A stretch of DNA of 64,000 nt from Garcia nutans (lineage: Eukaryota > Streptophyta > Magnoliopsida > Malpighiales > Euphorbiaceae), in NCBI GenBank assembly GCA_947685225.1, contig CANTUV010000003.1:9742001-9806000 (forward strand), written 5' to 3'. Under the pieces are notes generated by a model, which saw only the letters and a list, made by a program, of their open reading frames with translations, was not told where the DNA came from and ran no database searches. The translations under genes and the position numbers were made by a program. Below, piece by piece: positions 1 through 11,345 of this stretch (the stretch's first letter is position 1; each line of letters opens with the position of its first letter).

Positions 1-771
1 TGTTTGTATTAACTTGGGCTTCCAATAATGGATGAGTGGAGTAACATAAATCTTCTTTAACAGGGATAAATCATTTGTTACTCTGATATTGCCTTGATAT
101 ATTGGAAATACTATGAAAACTTCAACTACCCTTATGGTATCGAGAACTTCAACCACTCTTATGGTCTTGACAACTTCAACTATCTTCATGGTATTCATTT
201 CTTTCTTTGATCTTCTTACCTCTTCATCTTAGTGATCATAAGACTTGTCAAAAATATCACAATAGCTTAGGGTAGGTTATTGGGGTTATATGCCAATGAA
301 AAGAAAGCTAAAACCTTATGAAGGCTCAAAGGGACAATTAGGGATTGATATTTAATAGGGTGGACACTAGTTGTTGGCTAACCAAACAATGCCTAGATCA
401 TTTCTCCCTTAAATAAGTAGAGTTCAATTTCGCCTCGAAAGTTTGTCAAAGCATGTTATAAGACTGACTAGGACCTAGACAAAGGTAATTATGCAAGAGC
501 CCTCTCTAAGTAAGCATACACAACTCAATGCTATAGAGCAATTCCCTCATCTAGTAAAGTCATTCGAGTCATGATGCATAAATATATTAATTCATGAATT
601 ATCAAGCTAGATTCCTCATTGGTTGAGTACCAAAATGAACAAAGACCAACAAAATTTTTGATAAAAGTAATTTATTCAAACAAATTTAATTTTGAAAAAC
701 ATGATTGTTCCAATTAAATATTAAAGAAAATAAAATAAGAGAAACAAACAAGCCATGGGAAGTTTGTTGAG
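1..771 (-). other. Non-coding sequence downstream of the minus-strand gag
   Basis: AT-rich sequence without a convincing reading frame, on the 3' side of the minus-strand gag stop. In Tat-lineage elements the gag is followed by a spacer or intron before protease-pol, so this could be that spacer, but no protease or pol motif is visible here. The rest of the element would lie to the left, outside the window. Short repeats of the type 'ggtatcgagaacttcaac' occur near 120-200. Confidence 0.4.
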
Positions 772-2322
772 TTAAGCTTCTTCTCCTTTCACATCTTCAA
801 TTTTTTCATCTTGAAAGGATGATAAAACAAAATCTTCTTCCAATCCTTTTCCCACCATAAAGTTTGCTGGTGGTGGCACTCTTCCAAATTTAGCCAAAGG
901 GTTGTTCTTGGTATTGGGCTTATCCGGCTTTGGTAGCTTGCCACTATCAATCAAATCTTGGATCTCATGCCTTAGATGAGCACATTTATCTGTTTCATGC
1001 CCTTGCATTTGATGAAATTGACAGAAGGCCTCAGCATTGAAGTTTGGTGGCAGTGGATTATGTAGTGGTCGATGAGCTAACGGTTGTAACAACCCTTTCT
1101 TTTGCAGCTTGCTAAAAATCCAAGATAGAGGCTTTCCCAATTCCAAGAATTGGCTTTTATTTCCTTGACCAGTAGCATTAACATCAACTTCTTTTTGCGT
1201 GCTTTGATTGCTAGGTTGATAATTCCCTTTCTCATTCCTTCTTATTGAAAAGCGATTTTTCTCCCTTTCCCACTCTTCAATTTGTAGATCAGCTTGGAGA
1301 AGATGTTTGAAGTCACGGATGAGTGTATGAGACATCCTTTCATGAAGACTAGGCAGGACGCTTCTCACAATCAACCTTATTTGATCAGATTCATCGGGCC
1401 TTTTCTTGAGCAAAGCAGCCTTGTTTCTCCATCTTTTCACATAGTCCACAAAATTCTCATTTGGTCTTTGTCTTATGGACTCCACTTCCATTAAGGTAAC
1501 TTCCATCTCAACATTATATCCATATTATTGGATGAAGGTCTTGTATAGCAAATCCCAATTCTTTTGTGTTCCATCATCTAAGGTATTGAACCAATTTTGG
1601 ACAACAGGATCCAATGAGAGCATGAAGTACCTTAGAGTTTGAGCCTTAGTAGCTCGGGCAAATTGCATAGCAGTGATATACTGCTTCACATGGAGATGAG
1701 GATTTTCAATTCCATCAAATTTCGCAAAAGATGGCATCTTGAACTTGTACGGAACTTCTTCATCTAGCTCAAATAATTTGTCAACTTCGGACATTTCTTC
1801 AGTTTTCAGTTTCTTCTCAAATTTCTTTTCTAAGTCCACAATCATCTTTTCAACATTAGAAGTCTCAGTCTTTTCAATAGTTGCCTTCTCAACAACCTTC
1901 GGTTACTTTTTGTCTTGAGGATCTTGGTAGTATTGAGCCCAATCATCATCATCAATGATCACCCTATCATCATCAAAAACTACTTCACCAACTTTAATCT
2001 TCCCTTTGTCCTTTGGCTTCTTAGTGCTAGCAGATGCCTCAGCATGATTTTCTAAGATTGCAGCCAATTGGTTCTTCATGGTCTCAGCTAGGGCCTCTTT
2101 TATTTCTTCCATCTTGGCATTGAGGGCATCATCCACCATTCTTTGAATTTGTTCGGGATCCATTGTTTTTGTTGAGCAAGTGATTGAGTTGTTGCTAGAT
2201 ACTTCGTCTCCGACATAGGTCGGATTGTCGTAAGCTTTTGAACTATCATAATCCAGGGCTGTGAGCCAGAGAGGATCAATGATATGAGATGCAAATGTAT
2301 GCATGTATGTATGCACAAACAA
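772..2322 (-). pseudogene. Ty3 (Tat-lineage-like) gag, broken by two in-frame stops
   Basis: Gag is the structural capsid/nucleocapsid protein of an LTR retrotransposon. Three open stretches (1903-2322, 1525-1845, 772-1506) lie in one minus-strand frame and are separated only by TAA codons at 1903-1905 and 1525-1527, so this was a single reading frame of about 515 codons. The middle part has the retrotransposon-gag pattern (PSFAKFDGIENPHLHVKQY, then a WFNTL segment). The third part has the conserved NFVDYVKRWRNKA helix and a zinc-knuckle variant C-X2-H-X4-H-X4-C (CQFHQMQGHETDKC), in which the second Cys is His, as is common in plant Tat-type gags. The LTR (3347-5556) and PBS (3328-3345) lie just upstream in the same orientation. 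The first ATG of the frame, at 2322, may not be the true start; a Met just before DPEQIQRMVDDAL is a plausible alternative. No longer functional. Confidence 0.85.
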
Positions 2323-3327
2323 TCAACAAACAAGGATAATTAGGATGCTCCTTCCAACCTTATAACATCCACACACGAATGGCGAGTCTCTTTTCCTAGG
2401 TATATGGTTAACAAAATAACAATATGGGGTACCTTATTTTCGAATATTTCCCTCGGACGTTTTAACCAATAGTTATATTTTCGAAAATGGAAATCAATTC
2501 ATAATAATTCCCATTAATTAGGTTTTAATCCATTTAACCAACTATTGTAGCTTTTATGCTATATTGGATTAAAACTAAATTAAGAGGTTTATTATAAATA
2601 GATTTCTCACTTGAAAAAGGTAACTATTGATTCATGCCAAAAATAAGCCCATGATTAATTATTCTTAGTATAAACTAGGCTAACAATTGATTTTTGGTAT
2701 TTCTTAATTGACTTAAATAATTTGCAAGCTCTTTGTAAGAAAAGGTTGGATAAAAACAATTTTGTTTCTAAGCTCATTGTAAAAAGATCTTAGAAAAATG
2801 GATTTTGGGCTTAGTATTTGGGCTATGAGAAAAAGAATTTTTGATTTGTTTTTAGAAAAGTTTTATGTCCAAAGACCATCTTGAAAAGTTTTGAAAATAG
2901 CTTTGGTCTTTTGGACTTTAAAGAAAAATTTATTTTGAGCTTACAATATACTTAGGTCATATTAGAAAAAGATCAAACCAAATAAGCCATGATTTAAGCC
3001 AAGATAAACTAACCATAGTCAAACAACATGCATTTGGGGTAAAACCTAAGGAAAGTAACTAGGCCAATTGCATGAGCTTTAGTCTTTGGGTAAAAAGGCT
3101 TAGGTTCCCATAGCAAGTATATACCAAATGGTATAAGGCTATGAGTGGTTATGCCATGCTCAATCTCCATACCTTGAGTGAAAGTATGGTATCCCTTATA
3201 TAACATAACACGGGTAACACGGGCATCCTAAGTCACGCACACGATGCAATCTAAGATGATTCAATGGATAATATCATTATAAGAAAGAATAGTATAATAT
3301 AAAGACCAACGGAATCAACTTCTCTTA
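2323..3327 (-). other. Retroelement leader between PBS and gag
   Basis: About 1 kb of AT-rich, non-coding sequence between the primer-binding site and gag of the minus-strand element. Its position is that of a 5' untranslated leader. Small open frames here (for example 3009-3206) show no domain or conservation I recognise. Confidence 0.6.
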
Positions 3328-3345
3328 TCCCCAGTGGAGTTGCCA
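3328..3345 (-). other. Primer-binding site (PBS)
   Basis: The minus strand reads TGGCAACTCCACTGGGGA one base after the LTR end (..GCTCACA). It starts with the TGG expected from pairing with a tRNA CCA end and sits where a PBS must be. It closely resembles the TGGCGACTCCACTGGGGA type found in plant Tat-lineage elements. The tRNA identity (possibly Arg) is from memory and not checked. Confidence 0.75.
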
Positions 3346-5037
3346 CTGTGAGCGGGGATTTTTGCCCCTACTCCCAGTGGAATGGTTCTTGTGACTTTGG
3401 CACTATTTAGGCTCAGGGCCTTAGAGAACACGGACCTAAGTCTGGAGAAAATGGAGTCGCCACCCGGACGGACCGGGAAAAAAGAAAGGGGTGGATGACT
3501 CGGTTCTTAAGGAATCCCCAACCCCTTAATGGGTTCAGAAAGTTGGCTACGTGTGGGGAAGGTGAGAAATGGCCCAGCACCCCCACAACGCCCGGTTCAT
3601 TGGAACCGGCCTCCTTTACAGGTCTTAATATTATAAAATTCTTAAATATAACAATATTATCCATATTACACACAATAATTAAAATAAAACATCGATATAT
3701 TGAAAATCAAAACAATGTCCAAGCAAAACTAATAAATGGACACCCATCCGAAGATGGAAACATGTCCTTCCATCCCGTTCCTAAATAGGACACCCACCGA
3801 AAGGTAGAAACATGTCCTTTACATTGATTCAAAAATAGAAAAGCAATTTAAATTACATGATATTTAACTAATGAGGTACCCACCAAGTGGAAACATACCT
3901 CTTACAACATTTGGAAATCTAAATAAATCGATAAATGTAAATAACCATTCATCATAAATAAATCATTCATCAAAGGTATTAAACATCAATAGAAAGTAAA
4001 CATCCATCCATGATAAATTAAATAAACTAATCATTGAACTTAAATAAATTAAAGCATATAAAATAAATCAAAGCATAATCAAATATAAAATTGAATAAAG
4101 CAAATAAAGATTCAAATTAGGGCTATTGTTTCTATTTAAGGTTCTTTATTTAACATGTTTAAGGTTTTGGAATTTGTGGATTTAAGTTACTGTGAGTTTT
4201 TAAAGGAATTGAGATGGATTAAAGTTTTATAATTTAAGAGGTTGATAAAGTTCTTTAATTAACCAAATTAGTGTTTGAGTGGTAAAATCATGAAATTAGA
4301 GTTTGAACACTTTAAAACATTAAGTTTATGACTATTAGCTACTTACTGTGTTGAATTTTAGGTTTATGAGGTTTTAAGGTTTAAAGGATTAAGGTTTAGA
4401 AGAATTAGGGTTTAAGGTTTCAAGGGAGTTAGGGTTTACTATTTTGGGTTTGGGAGTTGAATTAGGGTTTTAGAATTTTAGAATTAGGGTTTTGGAGAAT
4501 GCATTAGATTTTAGAATTTGAAAATCAATTGATAATTTTATGAAACTTTATGAAAATAAACAAAACGATTTAAAGTTTATAGAAGCAGAAAAGATATTTT
4601 TTAGGGTTTTTGGAAAGAAACAGATTTAATTTATGATTTTGAAAATTTGGAAAGCAAATTAGGGTTTTGAGATTTTGAAGAAACAAAAATAACAATTTTA
4701 AAATTTTTGGAAAACAAATAAACGAATTAAGATTTTTAAGCTTTAGAAAAGGTAAATTAAAGTTCTAGGGTTTTTTGAACTAAAAGACAATTGGATGATT
4801 CATGCTACTGTGAAGAAAAAATAAATAAAGAAATTCATACCTTCGTTTGTTGGTTCCACCAAAAATCACTTCTTAGATGAACAAGAACAAAGACAAGCTT
4901 TGCTGCATTTCATTTATTGAATTGTTTGTTTGCTCTCTCAAAAAGTCCGATTGATTCAAAGTTTTCCTCCTCAATTTCGGTCTCAATTTCTCCTCCAAAA
5001 TCCGATCCAATTTCTCTATTTGTGTTGTTTTAGTCCT

Positions 5038-5045
5038 TATTTATA
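5038..5045 (-). promoter_or_regulatory. TATA box of LTR A1
   Basis: The minus strand reads TATAAATA about 510 bp inside the LTR. The plus-strand copy A3 has the same motif at 7330-7337. It is the likely core promoter at the U3/R boundary. Confidence 0.55.
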
Positions 5046-5309
5046 GAAGATTTTTATGATTAATTTTAGTTATTCACGGAATCTAACATTAATTAGGAAA
5101 AGGAAACCGAAACCTAATTGTATTTGGTTTCGGAAAAATTAGCTGCGGAAAAATTGCGCTAGCGAAAAAAACTGCTGCGGAAAAATTACGCTGGCAAAAA
5201 AGCTGCTGCAGGGGGCAGCGTGCTGCGGCGGAAGAAATTGGCCTGCGGGCCATTTCGTCCATGCTAATTTTCGACGATGATTTTTTCTTCGCCGATTTTT
5301 CCGTCGCTG

Positions 5310-5378
5310 ATTTTTATTTTTATTTTTATTTTTATTTTTATTTTTATTTTTATTTTTATTTTTATTTTTATTTTTTTG
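5310..5378. repeat. (TTTTTA)n microsatellite
   Basis: A run of TTTTTA hexamers within the U3 part of LTR A1, continuing into a T- and TTA-rich stretch. It accounts for part of the length difference between A1 and A3. Confidence 0.9.
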
Positions 5379-5556
5379 TTTATTATTATTATTTTTTATT
5401 TTTTATTAATAAAAATTAGATACTAAGGCAAATACTATTTAATTAAGATAACAAAAATTGTTTGGGACTAATTAAAATATATTGGACAACACAAAAATAA
5501 TTTTGGACTAATTAAAATATATTAGACCGGACTGCATCAAAAATTAAGGGTCTACA

Positions 5557-5571
5557 GTTTGCCCCCTGCTT
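5557..5571 (-). other. Polypurine tract next to LTR A1
   Basis: The minus strand reads AAGCAGGGGGCAAAC directly before the TGTAGACCC start of LTR A1. A purine tract touching the 5' end of an LTR is the plus-strand primer site that marks a 3' LTR. The same motif precedes LTR A3 at 6973-6986. Confidence 0.75.
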
Positions 5572-5654
5572 GAATGATCTGAGACTTTAGTGAAAGAGAG
5601 TGAAAAGCAATAAGACTTAATTTTTGAGACGGTTGAGGTTTTTGGGTTCTAGAC

Positions 5655-6152
5655 CTGAGAGATTTGGATGCTCGATCCTAAACTAGACTTGGATACTCGA
5701 TCCTAACTAGATTCGGATGCTCGATCCTAAACTGGAATTGGATACTCTATCATAACTAAATTTGGATACTCGATCCTAAATTGGATTGGGATACTCTATC
5801 CTAACTGGATTTGGATACTCGATCCTAAACTGGATTTGGATACTCGATCCTAAACTGGATTTGGATACTTGATCCTAAATCGGATTGGGATACTCGATAC
5901 TAACTGGACTTGGATACTCGATCCTAAATTAGATTTGGATACTCAATCCTAAATTGGATTGGGATACTCGATCCTAACTTGACTTGGATACTTGATCCTA
6001 AATTGGATTTGGATACTCGATCCTAAATTGGATTGGGATACTCGATCCTAAACTGGATTTGGATACTCTATCCTAAATTGGATTGGGATACTCTATCCTA
6101 ACTGGACTGGGATACTCAATCCTAAACTGGATTTGGATACTCGATCCTAAAC
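5655..6152. repeat. 24-25 bp tandem repeat array
   Basis: About 20 imperfect head-to-tail copies of a 24-25 bp unit (consensus part GGATTTGGATACTCGATCC plus TAAACT). The array lies in the 3' UTR position of a Tat-like element, just outside the polypurine tract. Hypervariable tandem repeats at this spot are known from Ogre/Tat elements. No coding role. Confidence 0.9.
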
Positions 6153-6480
6153 TGGGTAATTTGATTTGGGTACTTGGACCCGAGATTGATTTGATTTGGG
6201 TACTTGGACCCGGGATTAAATTTGATTTGGGTACTTAGACCCGAGATTGGATTATTGGACCTGAGATTGGGTACTTGGACCCAAGAATGAATTTGATTTG
6301 GGTACTTGGACCCGAGATTGGGTACTTGGACCCGATACTGATTTAATTTGGGTACTTGGACCCAAGAATGAATTTGATTTGGGTACATGGACCCGAGATT
6401 GGGTACTTGGACCCGAGAATGGATTAAATTTGGGTACTTGGACCTGTGACTGGGTAATTGGACCCAAGATTGAATTGGAT
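6153..6480. repeat. Second tandem array with TTGGGTACTTGGACCCGAG units
   Basis: About 12 imperfect copies of units of roughly 19 and 27 bp built around TTGGGTACTTGGACCCGAG. It follows the first array without a gap but has a different unit, so two arrays arose side by side. The open frames crossing it on both strands (6122-6388, 6252-6467, 6298-6552) result from the repeat, not from a gene. Confidence 0.85.
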
Positions 6481-6548
6481 TTGACTAACCTTTTATCAGT
6501 TGAGGATTCTGACTACTCCGACTATTCTATGCATTATGGTTCTTTACC

Positions 6549-6690
6549 CTAAAAATGGATCTTCGTCGTTGGACCTTGGATCTTCGTCCTTAGCATCAAA
6601 TCTTCACCTTTGAAAACGGATCTTCATCCTTAGAGATCGGGTCTTCACCCTTAAAATTGGATCTTCATCCTTGGAATCAGCCCAAGCCAA
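6549..6690. repeat. About 21-bp tandem repeat
   Basis: Five or six degenerate copies of GGATCTTCATCCTTAGAGATC. This is a third, unrelated unit in the same 3' UTR-like spacer, and it directly abuts the LTR fragment that follows. Confidence 0.75.
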
Positions 6691-6694
6691 TTCG

Positions 6695-6898
6695 TTGCCA
6701 GCGACGAAAAATTTTCGTCGCCGATTCTTCCTTTGTCAATTTTTTATTTATTTTTTATTGTTTTTTATTTATTTATTAAAATAAATGTTATAAGTAATAA
6801 ATATTAAAATAAATATTATTTAATTAAAACACCACAAAAATTATTTTAGACTGTTTATAAATATCGGATCGGACTGGATCAAAAATTAAGGGTCTACA
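6695..6898 (-). mobile_element. Family-A LTR fragment (A2), 5' portion only
   Basis: Matches the first 200-300 bp of LTR A1 in the same orientation: the minus strand starts TGTAGACCCTTAATTTTTG at 6898 and runs to the 'cgacgaaaatt' region, where it stops against the 21-bp repeat. The inner part of the LTR is missing. Confidence 0.7.
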
Positions 6899-6972
6899 CC
6901 ATCCCCAACCCAAAATTTGATCAAAGTCATGTTGCTTTTCACTCTCTTCTACTGAAAGTTTCAAATCATTCA

Positions 6973-6986
6973 AGCAGGGGGCAAAC
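6973..6986 (+). other. Polypurine tract of LTR A3
   Basis: AGCAGGGGGCAAAC directly precedes TGTAGAC. About 70 bp upstream of it (from 6917) resemble, in inverse orientation, the sequence next to LTR A1. It marks 6987-8600 as a 3' LTR of a plus-strand element. Confidence 0.75.
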
Positions 6987-8600
6987 TGTAGACTTTTAAT
7001 TTTTTACTAGGTTTGGTCCGATATTTTAAAATCGTATGAAATAATTTTTATAGTATTTATTTTATTTATTATTTATAATATTTATTTTATTTATTATTTA
7101 TTTTTAATAATATAATAATATTTATTTTTAATAAAAAAAGAAGATAAAAATAAAAACGAACGAATCAGCTAAGCCCCAGCTCGCGCAGACTCGCTCTAGC
7201 CCGCAGCAATCCACGCCAGCCCAGCAGCTCTCGCGAAGTTTTCGTCCCATCCTTATTTAACATGGTTTTAATATTTTCCTAAATAGTTTTTAATTTTCTT
7301 AACATAGTAGGTTTTTTATTTTAATTGCCTATAAATACCACATTAAAAATATACATAAAAAGGGGGGAGGAGAATTTTTTTGACTCAAGAATTATTCGGA
7401 CTTTTTCTTAGCAATTGATTCAGGGACTAGATTTTGAAAATTTAAAAGCAACAATCAAGTAACAATAAGGAATCAAGGCAGCAAGCAATCTTCTGCCCTG
7501 GTGTTAAGCTTGGCCAAGAATTTCATCAATAATTTTTGGTGGAACCTTCAAACTTAGGTATGTCTCTTTAATTTTATTTGTCAAAATTAATTATCATAGT
7601 AGCTATGTTATTTTACCTTTAAAACTTTTTTGATTGTTTTGGATTGTTATATTAACACAATAGCTTCATTATTTTGGTCATACATATTTAATTACTAAAA
7701 TCTTAATTACATAAAATCAAAGATCAACCTGTTTGTCCATCCAGGAGCCATGTTATTTCTTTTATATTAAATATTTCTTAGTTGACTAATCCAGTAATTA
7801 AAATACAAAACCCTATTTGTTAAACATAAAACCTACAAAACCCTAATTTTATTCAAGAAACCCTAAATGATGCATAAACCCTAAATTTATATATTTATTG
7901 CTTTATTTAAATTAGAAGCATGTTTATTATATGTCTTGATTGATGGTTTATTTATATCTTTGATTTATATGTTTGATGAATAATTTATTTTTGATGAGTG
8001 ATTGTTATTTTTATTGATTTATTTTGGTTTCAAAAAAATGTAAAAGGTATGTTTCCATGATTGGGTACCTCATTAATTAATCTTTATATAATTTCAATTA
8101 TCTTCATATTTCAAAATTAATGTAAAGGACATTTTCACCTTTCGGTGGGTGTCCTATTTAGTTTTAGACATGGATGACATAAGGACATGTTTCCATCCTC
8201 GGACGGGTATCCATTTATTTGTTTTGTTTGGACATTGTTGTGATTTTAATAAAGTATTTATTTATTCTTATGATCACATGTAGTATGGATGATATCATTA
8301 TATTTAAGAATTTTATAATATTAAGACCTGCAAAGGAGGTCAGTTCCAATGAACCGGGCGTTGTGGTAGTGCTGGGCCATTTCTCACCTTTCCCACACGT
8401 ACCCAACTTTTCGAACCCATTAGGGGGTTCGAAATTTCTTAGGAATCGAGTCATCCACCCCTTCCTTTTTTTCAGCCCATCCGTGTGGTAACTCCATTTT
8501 CTCCGGGCTTAGGCCCATGTTCTCTAAGGCCTCAAGCCTAATAGTGCCGAAGTCGCAAGAACCATTCCGCCAGGAGTGGGGATGAAAATCCCCGCTCACA
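6987..8600 (+). mobile_element. Family-A LTR, plus orientation (A3)
   Basis: Starts TGTAGACTTTTAATTTTTT and ends CCCCGCTCACA, 1.6 kb. It is the inverted counterpart of LTR A1 and forms with it an inverted pair around a 1.4-kb spacer. TATA box at 7330-7337, then a leader with several AACCCTAA motifs (7803-7885). Open frames on both strands near 8215-8650 are LTR sequence that recurs in the other copies (3413-3788, 36770-37099) and are not genes. No PBS follows, in line with a 3' LTR. Confidence 0.85.
7330..7337 (+). promoter_or_regulatory. TATA box of LTR A3
   Basis: TATAAATA in the context 'gcctataaatacca', at the position equivalent to the TATA motif of LTR A1. Confidence 0.55.
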
Positions 8601-10127
8601 CACCATATTTTCAAATTCCCATTTCCTTTCCATTTTTTTCTTTTCCACATTTCTCAAGTTTTTCTCATTTTTCACATTGTTTGCTATTTTTCACATTTTA
8701 ATTCTAATTGCTTATCATATTGTTCAATTCACATCTTTTCCAATTATTCTTAGAATTTTCGTATTTTACACATTTTTCACATAACCATAGCAATAGCCAT
8801 TCTACAATGGCTCATCTACTATATTTCATGCATTAATCACTTTTTAATTATATAATACACATATTCTATTAGAAAGGAACATTTAAAGTTACATAACACA
8901 TTCTCAAGTTTGCAATATGTTATGTCAACTACAATGTTATTCACATAATAATAGTTAAAAACATGTACTAACCTTATTTATTTTCCCAAGCCAAACCTTA
9001 AACTCCACCACTTTTATCTGTAAGACCTACACACACATAATGCAAAACATTTAACATTACTCATTTAAAATCATTTCTATGCCCAATGTATATTAAATTA
9101 TCACAATCTAAACAATTCTCATCAAAATCCCATTAAAATCCTAAATTTTCAACTTACTACTTTATCCAAACTTTAACTATCACCACTCATTTCCAACATT
9201 TAACGATAAAAATAGTATTTGCATACCAAAATAATAACAAAACCACTCATTTCCACAATTATCAAATCTTATTTCAAATACCCTAATTTTCACATAACAT
9301 ATCCATAACCATAACATCATCCAAACTCATCCATATGAAAATTCTAACCTTTAAATCATAATATATACATTAAAACAACATTAAATTATTCCATGCCAAT
9401 AATTATATGCTCCCATACAAAAATCCTAATTTGCACATAATCTCTAAAAAACCTTACCTCCATCATTCTTGCTCCTTTCAAATAACCAATTAACAATTCA
9501 TTATAAACTTATAATTTTAACATCATTTCTTTCAAGTTTAGCAATTAAAACATACTTTCTCTGTCTAGCTAATTCAAACATAATCTTAAAATAAAAAATC
9601 AAACTTAAAATGAAAGATACTTACATGTTTCTTGATTTCTCTTCAAAATTCTACTTGAAACCTTGGAATTCTTAAGAAATGTAAAGTATTTAAAGCAAAA
9701 CTCTCTCTCTCTCTCATAGAAAGGATTCGAGCATGAAGGAGCCAAAGGAAGAAGAAGAAGACTTTAATCTTTCCTTAACTTTATTTCCATCCATATATTT
9801 ATATATATTAACTAATTAATTTATTAATTATTATATAATTATTATTTATTTAATTTTCTTTAATTGCCATACGCATATATATTACTTTTTGACTTTTCTT
9901 TTTCTTTATTTATTATTATTGTTGTTGTTGTTATTATTATTATTAACATCTTCCCACCAATAAATGAATATATATATTATATATTTGCTTATATGTTATG
10001 TATATCTTGATATACATTTATATGTTATGTATACTTGTTTTATCTATTATGTATATCTTTGCATATTTGTTTATATTAAGTATATATATTAACTATATAA
10101 TATGTACCCAAAATTATGGGTGTTACA
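8601..10127 (-). mobile_element. Chromovirus-type LTR fragment, minus orientation
   Basis: The right edge (10127) reads TGTAACACCCATAATTTTG on the minus strand, a typical LTR start. The interior shows the landmarks of other minus-strand copies (44640-45984, 55560-56056): a 'gaagaagaag' leader, AT-rich flank and many short A/T tracts. It is cut at 8600 by the family-A LTR. The hairpin-bearing 3' part is absent. Confidence 0.65.
9702..9943. repeat. Simple repeats (CT)n, (GAA)n, (TTG/TTA)n
   Basis: Short microsatellites inside the LTR fragment: CT repeats near 9702, GAA near 9749 and TTG/TTA near 9915-9943. Confidence 0.7.
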
Positions 10128-11345
10128 ATAAAAGATTAATTGAAAGTGTTAATGATCGAATTGCACTGACTTATACTACATTTAAACCTAGTTGTGGATT
10201 GAATGGCTAGCCAAAGGGTGGACGTCCTTACTGATACTAGAGACTTTGTGTCATCGCTGTACTCAACACTTTGTGTCATTACTGTTACTAAGTCTTTGCC
10301 CATATTGACTGATCTACAGGGCATTTACTTGCCATTATTGAACCCCCTATCTAAGTCTAGGATTTAAATGTATAATGTGAGTGAGGGCAATGCGAATGAA
10401 CTCTTTTGAGTTTAAGAACTGTGCTAAATGATGGAATCCCTAATAATAACATTGAATATAAAGTTTAAATGAACCTTAGTGATATTTGGGATTTGAAAGA
10501 TTAACAATATGAATTGTTAAAGAGTTGAAATAATTTTATAAGTTTTATTTGTTGTCAATTATTACTCATTGATATTCTTTATTTAATACTAGTGGTTATT
10601 TGTATGCATGCAAGTACCATTAGGCTTTTTCTTAGCTTGTTAGACTTGTTTCTAATGTGCAAATCAAGTGACAAAAGTAGGATTTGTAGAGAGAAATTAG
10701 AACTGCAAGATAAACTGCATTGGAAAAAAGTGGTTAAAGAATTTTGTATGATTACTTTATTTGTGTTCATATAGTAAATTTTGTGAACTTTGTATGGTGG
10801 GTATATAGTTTGAAATGTTAGATACTTCAAAGTGTTTTAAGACTTAAAGTTATGTAGAAAGGTTGGGGTCTGCCTATAAAGTAATAGATATTGTTATCTT
10901 ATTATTGAGTAATTTTTTTATGGATCGTGTGTTGAATTTTGAATTACCTTGGCAGAGTTTTCATTGGTAATGGACATAAATGAGTGGAGGATGATTGATA
11001 ATATGTTAGGAATGTGTCATTTACAAGTTGAGTTGGTTGGAAGTTTGGAAATAGGATAATTCATTTTGACACGGGCATGTGTATATGGTGAATAAGGGCA
11101 TGTCTAGGTTTCAACACAGCGTGTTCAAGTATATACACCGGTGTGCCATGGTTGAGTAAACTATTATGAAAAATTTTAATTTTTGGTAGAAATAGTTTAA
11201 TACAAATGGGTGTGTTGAATCTTTATGCATGGCCATGTCCTGAATTAATTCAAGTGTCAAACATAACCTTTTTGTATTACACGGGCATGTCCCTTTAGCC
11301 CCCGCTCATGTTTTCAAAATGGAACTTTATTTTGTATTGTGATTG
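10128..11345 (+). mobile_element. Degenerate chromovirus-type LTR pieces
   Basis: Contains 'ggattgaatggcta' followed by short repeats (10195-10330) also seen in the solo LTR near 53960, a decayed copy of the stem-loop region (around 10609-10650), and near 11060-11310 the 'acacgggcatgtg' motifs typical of the middle of these LTRs. The order (stem-loop before motif) does not fit one LTR, so at least two fragments are joined. No coding sequence seen. Confidence 0.45.

Larger units (their letters stand above)
3347..5556 (-). mobile_element. Family-A LTR, minus orientation (A1)
   Basis: On the minus strand the unit begins TGTAGACCCTTAATTTTTG (5556) and ends CCCCGCTCACA (3347), giving TG..CA termini and about 2.2 kb. 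The 3' side is followed by a PBS and gag, so it acts as a 5' LTR. Unusually, its 5' side is preceded by a polypurine tract and 3' UTR repeats, as if it were also a 3' LTR. Internal landmarks are a TATA box, many AGGGTTT/AACCCTAA motifs in the transcribed leader, and a GC-rich 'gctgcggaaaaatt' region upstream of the TATA. Related copies lie at 6695-6898, 6987-8600, 11870-12442, 32961-34781, 35280-37164, 46244-46960 and 46963-48150. Confidence 0.85.

Noticed and set aside
4370..4790. Interstitial telomere repeat
   Set aside because: TTTAGGG-like words are scattered, not head-to-tail; better seen as telo-box-like motifs in an LTR leader.
5655..6480. Regular direct repeats resembling a CRISPR array
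   Set aside because: Units are contiguous tandem repeats without unique spacers, in a plant retroelement 3' UTR.
6122..6552. Overlapping open frames on both strands encoding periodic peptides (YPNQIHSWVQVP, GTWTRDWVLGP)
   Set aside because: They translate the tandem repeat, with no start context or domain.
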